From NCBI GenBank assembly GCA_016795425.1, contig JAEUHG010000030.1, forward strand, positions 51,372-115,371: 64,000 nucleotides of DNA. The letters run 5' to 3'. The stretch is from Verrucomicrobiales bacterium (lineage in GTDB: Bacteria; Verrucomicrobiota; Verrucomicrobiia; Limisphaerales; CAIMTB01). The notes under the pieces are model-generated. The model ran no database searches. It was not told the DNA's origin and worked only from the letters and a program-made list of their open reading frames with translations. Positions 59,758 through 64,000 of the stretch are shown piece after piece; position 1 is the stretch's first letter; the number at the start of each line of letters is the position of its first letter. The translations under genes and the position numbers were made by a program.

Positions 59758-61836
59758 CTAGCGGTCCTTTCGCGGGGCCAATCCCTCCAGTGCCGCCAGG
59801 TCGGCCGGCCGGCGACCCGGGTCAAAACCGAGGGCCTCCTCCTCGGCAGCGAGCGATCGGCGTCGTGCCTCAATACGGGCCTGTTCACCCGGCGTTGCGG
59901 CAACGACAAATACGGCGACCCGGCTGGCCTGGTCACGGATCGTCATCTGCCCGGCATCCAGCGAGTATCCCACCTTCGTCACTCCATCGGCATCGACGCG
60001 GAACACCTCGGCGGGGGCGTGAAGGTAGCGGGGTAGCGGAAACCGGAAGGTGGCGTCCCGCGGCGGTCCAAACCGGAATACTTTTTCGTTGGGATCGGGT
60101 TGGTAATCGAGATCAAGGGCGAACAACACGGCCCCGCGCGGTCCAGCCACCACATCCAGGTCCCAGTCCGCCTTGCCATCACGCTCCACTCGTTGATGGC
60201 TGGTGGCGTCGCCCTCGAGGTAATAATCGTCCAGCATCCGAATCTCGCGCCCCACTCGGGTGATGGGGTCGATCAGGTCCGGAAAGGCGAGCAACGATTT
60301 CAGACTGAGGTTGAACCAGTAGAGCGAGGTGATCCGGCTCGCCAGGGCATGATAGGCTTGGAGGCGCAATTCGTCCGGCGTCGGCGAACCGCGCTTTCGT
60401 CCCCCATAACCATTCCAATCATGGTGGGCGCCCTGGGACCAGTAGGCGATCGGTCGCGGCCGATTCAACTCACGCAAGGAACGGGTCATTTCCCCGATGG
60501 TCTCCAGGGGGGAACCCCAGCGGATCGTTTGCCCCTTCCAACGGTCATACTTCGACCACGCATCCGGTGAAGGCGCCGTCACCCGGTATGCATCGTAGTG
60601 GGGGTAGTCTGACAGTCCCGCATAGAACCGCCACACGCGTTCTTCGCTGTGCGTCACACTCGTCGGAAGTCGCGTCGCCTGGTAGGGAGCGAACGCCCGC
60701 CAGACCTCCATGGGCGGCACTGGTTTTCCACCGCCGTACTGGGGCTCACCGAGAAACTCGACCGCGTGGATGCGCGGCAGCATCGCGTCAGTGTCGTAGC
60801 GTTCGAACGGCTGAAGGCGATTCATGTACTTCAGCGGGTAGGCGTCGAAGAGAGCGCTGTCGGAGTAGCCGGGCATGTCCTGATGCATACCCGCATTCAC
60901 GTGCATGCGACGAAGTGTCTTCAAATACGGCAGGGCCAGCAGTGAGTTGCTGCCGCCGAGACCCTCCGCCACCCATCCTCCACTGATGTCGAAGACCTCC
61001 CGCTTGATCCGTTGATGCGTCCAAAGGGTCATCAACCCCCCATCCGGCGCGACCAGCCGCACTTCCACCGCCGCGTAGGTCAAGGGTAGCGGGCCGGTCA
61101 CCACGCGCGCCCCGCCCCGATCGCTCGAAGGAATCAGACCGTCGGTGGGAAATCGTTCGAGCCGGTTGCTGATCCAGGGCTGCGCCCTCAACGCCCGCCA
61201 CGTGGCAGGGTTCTCAGGCAGCCAAAGGCGACAGGCATCGACACGCAGCGCAACCGGGGAATGGTTGGCCACATGAAAGACCAGCGTGTCTGGGCGAACC
61301 TCCGCCGACGCGCCGAGAAAAGTCACCGCCGAAAGCCACGCCTTGGGCGCGTCGAGGGCCACTGTCTTTCGTGACACGGGATTGTCACCGGGCAGCGCCA
61401 CAGCCAGATCGGCCTGGGTATTCGTCCCCCAAGGCGCGCGCTTTCCATTCCAACTCCAAACCGTCATTGCGCCAGGCGGTAGTCGCAGCGGTTCTCCATC
61501 CCACGCCGACGGCAGGTCGTGCCACGCCCATTCGTCGGTCTGCAGCAGTTCGGAAGGGGTTCGTCCACGAAGCCTAACTTCCGCGGTCGACGGAAGGACG
61601 ATTTCTTTCCCGGTCGCATTGCGCAGAAAAATCTCCACGCGCGCGCCCAGGCTGAAATCAACTTTCTGCCGATACCGCATTTCGGTCGATTGCAGGTGTG
61701 GCACCACCTGGACGCCTTCGACGGAGAGAGTTGCCTGACAGGGGCACAGCCACCACGAGAGAGAAACTCCCAGGAGCAAGGCGACCGGGGAACACACAGG
61801 CATTCGCGTCGTTAGTGGGCGAACTCGAATCTTCAT
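59758..61836 (-). CDS. Large secreted protein of unassigned family, possible glycoside hydrolase
   Basis: 692 aa from the ATG at 61836, signal peptide VALLLGVSLSWWLCPCQA. Residues ~40-260 look like two beta-sandwich domains, followed by a probable TIM-barrel-like stretch (AYWSQGAHHDWNGYGGRKRG; LQAYHALASRITSLYWFNLSLKSLL) and a beta-sandwich C-terminal part (AVLFALDLDYQPD; VAVFVVAAT). I cannot assign a family or catalytic pair. It begins 43 nt downstream of the GH30 stop and is probably co-transcribed with it. Confidence 0.7.
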   Translation of the reverse strand: MKIRVRPLTTRMPVCSPVALLLGVSLSWWLCPCQATLSVEGVQVVPHLQSTEMRYRQKVDFSLGARVEIFLRNATGKEIVLPSTAEVRLRGRTPSELLQTDEWAWHDLPSAWDGEPLRLPPGAMTVWSWNGKRAPWGTNTQADLAVALPGDNPVSRKTVALDAPKAWLSAVTFLGASAEVRPDTLVFHVANHSPVALRVDACRLWLPENPATWRALRAQPWISNRLERFPTDGLIPSSDRGGARVVTGPLPLTYAAVEVRLVAPDGGLMTLWTHQRIKREVFDISGGWVAEGLGGSNSLLALPYLKTLRRMHVNAGMHQDMPGYSDSALFDAYPLKYMNRLQPFERYDTDAMLPRIHAVEFLGEPQYGGGKPVPPMEVWRAFAPYQATRLPTSVTHSEERVWRFYAGLSDYPHYDAYRVTAPSPDAWSKYDRWKGQTIRWGSPLETIGEMTRSLRELNRPRPIAYWSQGAHHDWNGYGGRKRGSPTPDELRLQAYHALASRITSLYWFNLSLKSLLAFPDLIDPITRVGREIRMLDDYYLEGDATSHQRVERDGKADWDLDVVAGPRGAVLFALDLDYQPDPNEKVFRFGPPRDATFRFPLPRYLHAPAEVFRVDADGVTKVGYSLDAGQMTIRDQASRVAVFVVAATPGEQARIEARRRSLAAEEEALGFDPGRRPADLAALEGLAPRKDR

Positions 61837-61879
61837 GACGTGGTTCTCAATTCGGGAACAGTTTCTCCTCAGGCGACGC

Positions 61880-63316
61880 TCATGGCTTCCAGACGAACGT
61901 GGCGATGGACTTCGGACCCAGCGTCACGGCGAAGGACTGTCCGTCCCATGCCACGGCCAATCTCCGCTCCATTCCGTGGGGATGGGCAACGATCAGCACC
62001 TGGGTGCCGTCGGGGTTCCGGAATGCGATGTTGGCGAAGTTGCCCGGCGACGATCCGATCCGAACCGCCCCCCGCTGAATGAACTTCATGAACTGGCCAT
62101 AAATGTAGTAGTCCGCCCGATACTCAGTGGAAAGAGTGTCCCGGTTCAAGACGACCATGGTGGGATCACAATCATGGAAGCCGGACACGTTCGGCTTGCC
62201 GCGGTGATCGATGAGGGTCACCCAGGCGTTGTAACTGCGCGCCCAGTTGCGAAAGTACTTAATCATCTCCACGGCGCCCTGGACCCCATAAACCGAACCT
62301 TCGGTGAAGTAGATGGACTTGCCTGGAAACTCGCGCCGGAGCCTCGACATCGCCGACGGCTTTCCCTCGTATAGGTGGAAACCGGTTCCCTCCACGAACC
62401 GTGCCGCGGCCGGGTCGCGGAGAATCGTCGCTGGAAACGCCGGGTTGTTGAAGTTGTGATCGAAGCACCAGATGAGCGTTCGAATGCCTCGCGCCTCAAA
62501 GAGGGGTCCCAGATAGTCGCGAATAAAGTCCCGTTGCTGTTTCGCCGTCCATAGACAGCTCGGATACGCCTCCGGAGCGAACTCCGGTTCGTTCTGGATG
62601 GTAATCGCGTGGACCTCGATTCCTTCCCGTCGGTACGCTTCGATAAACCGCGCCAGATACTCGGCGAAGTACGGATAACACTCCGACCGCAGCGAGCCGC
62701 CGCCATAGCGACCGTTGGTCTTCATCCAGGGTGGCGGCGTCCACGGTGAGGCAAAGAATCGCAGCTCGGGATTCAGTCGTTGGGCAGCCTTCAATACGGG
62801 AAGGACATATTCCCGGTCTCGATCGATCGAGAATCGTTCCAACCCGTGGTCTTCCCGACCTTCCGGCAAATCGTCGTACGTGTAGAACGGACCGGGAGCA
62901 AAGTCAGAGGTCCCGATGCAGATCCGCATCAGGTTCATGCCGAGGCCGCGCTCGGGATGAACCAGACTTTCGATCACGCGCTCCCTCCGCTCTGCCGGCA
63001 GCAAACTCAGATTGTAACACGTGCTGTGCTCCAGCGAACTGCCTAGTCCCAGTATGCTTTGATGGGCAACCGTGTCATCCACTTCGATCACCTCACGGGA
63101 CGACCGTGACGCGGACTCGAAACGCAGGGCCGGTTGCGGCGACAGTTGATCCCGCAGATCCTCGGTCGAACGCCACCAATTGACAACCGTACCCGAGGAG
63201 CCGCGCGCATTCGGCGAGACGGCGGAATCGGTGGGATCCGCAGATGCCGCCAAGCCACAGGCCACGGCAAAGATCCTGAAAAATCCACCCAGCTGCGGGC
63301 CAAGGCGTCGCTGCAT
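61880..63316 (-). CDS. Secreted GH30 glycoside hydrolase
   Basis: 478 aa from the ATG at 63316 (MQRRLGPQLGGFFRIFAVACGLAASA, signal peptide); in-frame DNA to 63442 was rejected. Core marks are GLGSSLEHSTCYNLSLL, MRICIGTSDFAPGPFYTYDD, SPWTPPPWMKTNG, acid/base E243 in IQNEPEFAPE, nucleophile E339 in YFTEGSVYG, and the C-terminal beta-sandwich ending ATFVWKP. The pattern is GH30 subfamily 1/3-like (glucosylceramidase or beta-1,6-glucanase). The exact linkage is not decided by sequence. Confidence 0.9.
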   Translation of the reverse strand: MQRRLGPQLGGFFRIFAVACGLAASADPTDSAVSPNARGSSGTVVNWWRSTEDLRDQLSPQPALRFESASRSSREVIEVDDTVAHQSILGLGSSLEHSTCYNLSLLPAERRERVIESLVHPERGLGMNLMRICIGTSDFAPGPFYTYDDLPEGREDHGLERFSIDRDREYVLPVLKAAQRLNPELRFFASPWTPPPWMKTNGRYGGGSLRSECYPYFAEYLARFIEAYRREGIEVHAITIQNEPEFAPEAYPSCLWTAKQQRDFIRDYLGPLFEARGIRTLIWCFDHNFNNPAFPATILRDPAAARFVEGTGFHLYEGKPSAMSRLRREFPGKSIYFTEGSVYGVQGAVEMIKYFRNWARSYNAWVTLIDHRGKPNVSGFHDCDPTMVVLNRDTLSTEYRADYYIYGQFMKFIQRGAVRIGSSPGNFANIAFRNPDGTQVLIVAHPHGMERRLAVAWDGQSFAVTLGPKSIATFVWKP

Positions 63317-63567
63317 GGAGGAGGTTGTGGAGGATCTCCCTTTCGCCGACAAGTTTTCGGACGTCGCGCGACCAAGGGCCGGAGGTGAAGTGGCGTTCCA
63401 GGCAAAATAGGTCCACAACCCGGTCCTCAGTGCGACGGTCACGCTCCGCGGGTATCAGACCGCAACCATCGATTTCGAAGGCACACCGCGCTCATCCCCA
63501 TACCCTCGACAGCGCGGAAACGCGGGAGAAACGTGCCGGCATCCCAAACGAACCGCGAAGAGGACTC

Positions 63568-64000
63568 ATGACGAAAATCACAGATCGCATTCGACCACGG
63601 TGGTGCCTGGGGATACTGGTGGTCTACCTGGGGACATTTTCCTGGAAGGGCCGCGCGGAATTACCCTTCGGACTGATTCCGTCGCCAGTTTCCGTGGAAC
63701 GTCACGATGGGCGATTTCATTTCACTTCGAACACTTGCGTCGCCGGCGAGGGAGTCGCCGCAATCGAGGCCGAAAAGCTGGTCGACGCCTTGGCACCCGC
63801 CATGGGCTTCCGGATGAAGCTGGTGAGGGATCCCGCCGCGGAGAATTGCATCTCTTTGTCGATCGATGTCTCGGCCCGGGGGCCGTTAGGTGAGGAGGGC
63901 TACGAACTTGGCGTCTATCAAGACAAGGTGGTCATCCGTGCCGCGGCCGCGGCAGGCTTGTTCTATGGCATCCAAACGCTCCGGCAACTGTTGCCAGCCG
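63568..64000 (+). CDS. GH20 beta-N-acetylhexosaminidase, N-terminal part (cut by window)
   Basis: The ATG at 63568 has AAGAGG six bases upstream and starts a signal peptide (WCLGILVVYLGTFSWKGRA). The following 120 residues match the GH20b domain: LIPSPVSVERHDGRFHFT, then EEGYELGVYQDKVVIRAAAAAGLFYGIQTLRQLLPA, the classical join to the GH20 barrel. The catalytic Asp-Glu pair lies beyond the window. It is divergent from GH30; together they may form a bidirectional glycan unit. Confidence 0.9.
   Translation, partial: MTKITDRIRPRWCLGILVVYLGTFSWKGRAELPFGLIPSPVSVERHDGRFHFTSNTCVAGEGVAAIEAEKLVDALAPAMGFRMKLVRDPAAENCISLSIDVSARGPLGEEGYELGVYQDKVVIRAAAAAGLFYGIQTLRQLLPA

Noticed and set aside
1..64000. CRISPR arrays, tRNA, rRNA, riboswitches, integrase or transposase genes
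   Set aside because: None seen by eye on either strand; the only tandem direct repeats are the hexamer array, the REP-like duplications and protein-repeat DNA. A covariance-model scan would be needed to exclude small RNAs.

Overview
The window is high-GC bacterial chromosome. It carries about 37 protein-coding genes on both strands, no rRNA, tRNA or CRISPR array that I could recognise, no transposase and no phage. The gene content suggests a free-living, glycan-degrading member of the PVC superphylum, most likely Verrucomicrobiota (a Limisphaerales/Pedosphaera-like lineage). This is inferred from gene style: exported Gfo/Idh and DegT enzymes with Tat leaders, ADP-ribosylglycohydrolase and heparinase II/III-like proteins, orphan ADOP/MacB-like permeases, sigma-factor plus Ser/Thr-kinase pairs, a hydrazine-synthase-alpha-like cytochrome, and secreted proteins ending in F(F/Y)R-x-RR. 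No phylogenetic marker gene is present to confirm it. Layout: 1-3500 (-) is an exported esterase fused to a heparinase II/III-like lyase, cut by the window edge. 3559-11112 holds a Tat-exported DegT-type aminotransferase, a secreted S9 peptidase, a class-3-like aldehyde dehydrogenase and a GH51 arabinofuranosidase. 11534-16806 has a hybrid histidine kinase, an Old Yellow Enzyme, nucleoside diphosphate kinase and an amidohydrolase. 17074-19493 is a translationally coupled pair: an RCC1-repeat, tail-fibre-like protein ending in an S74 intramolecular chaperone, and a small secreted protein. 19494-22033 contains a PD40 propeller gene flanked by two copies of a palindromic REP-like element. 22034-26702 has an ADP-ribosylglycohydrolase, a Gfo/Idh oxidoreductase and an ABC-F ATPase. 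27008-31327 is a propeller-type two-component pair. 31445-35362 has a lipoprotein, a beta-helix/TSP3 protein and an AhpD-like protein. 35391-35637 is a second REP-like family with a tandem duplication. 35704-39555 is a secreted tripeptidyl-peptidase-II-like subtilase. 40531-42341 is an overlapping sigma factor/kinase unit. 42493-48152 has the di-haem HZS-alpha-like protein and an ADOP permease. 48215-63316 is a long run of minus-strand genes: a TPR kinase, GH110, a propeller protein, a GH42-like TIM barrel, an amidohydrolase, an unassigned large secreted protein and GH30. A divergent GH20 begins at 63568 and runs off the window. How the genes fit together: most of the last 16 kb, together with GH51 and the esterase-lyase fusion, looks like machinery for extracellular breakdown of substituted glycans (alpha-galactose, hexosamine, arabinose, uronic acid and acyl groups). 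Secreted peptidases and oxidoreductases accompany it, and membrane kinases and two-component systems probably sense the environment. Four families of small structured repeats lie in the gaps between genes. They are the least explained part of the window.
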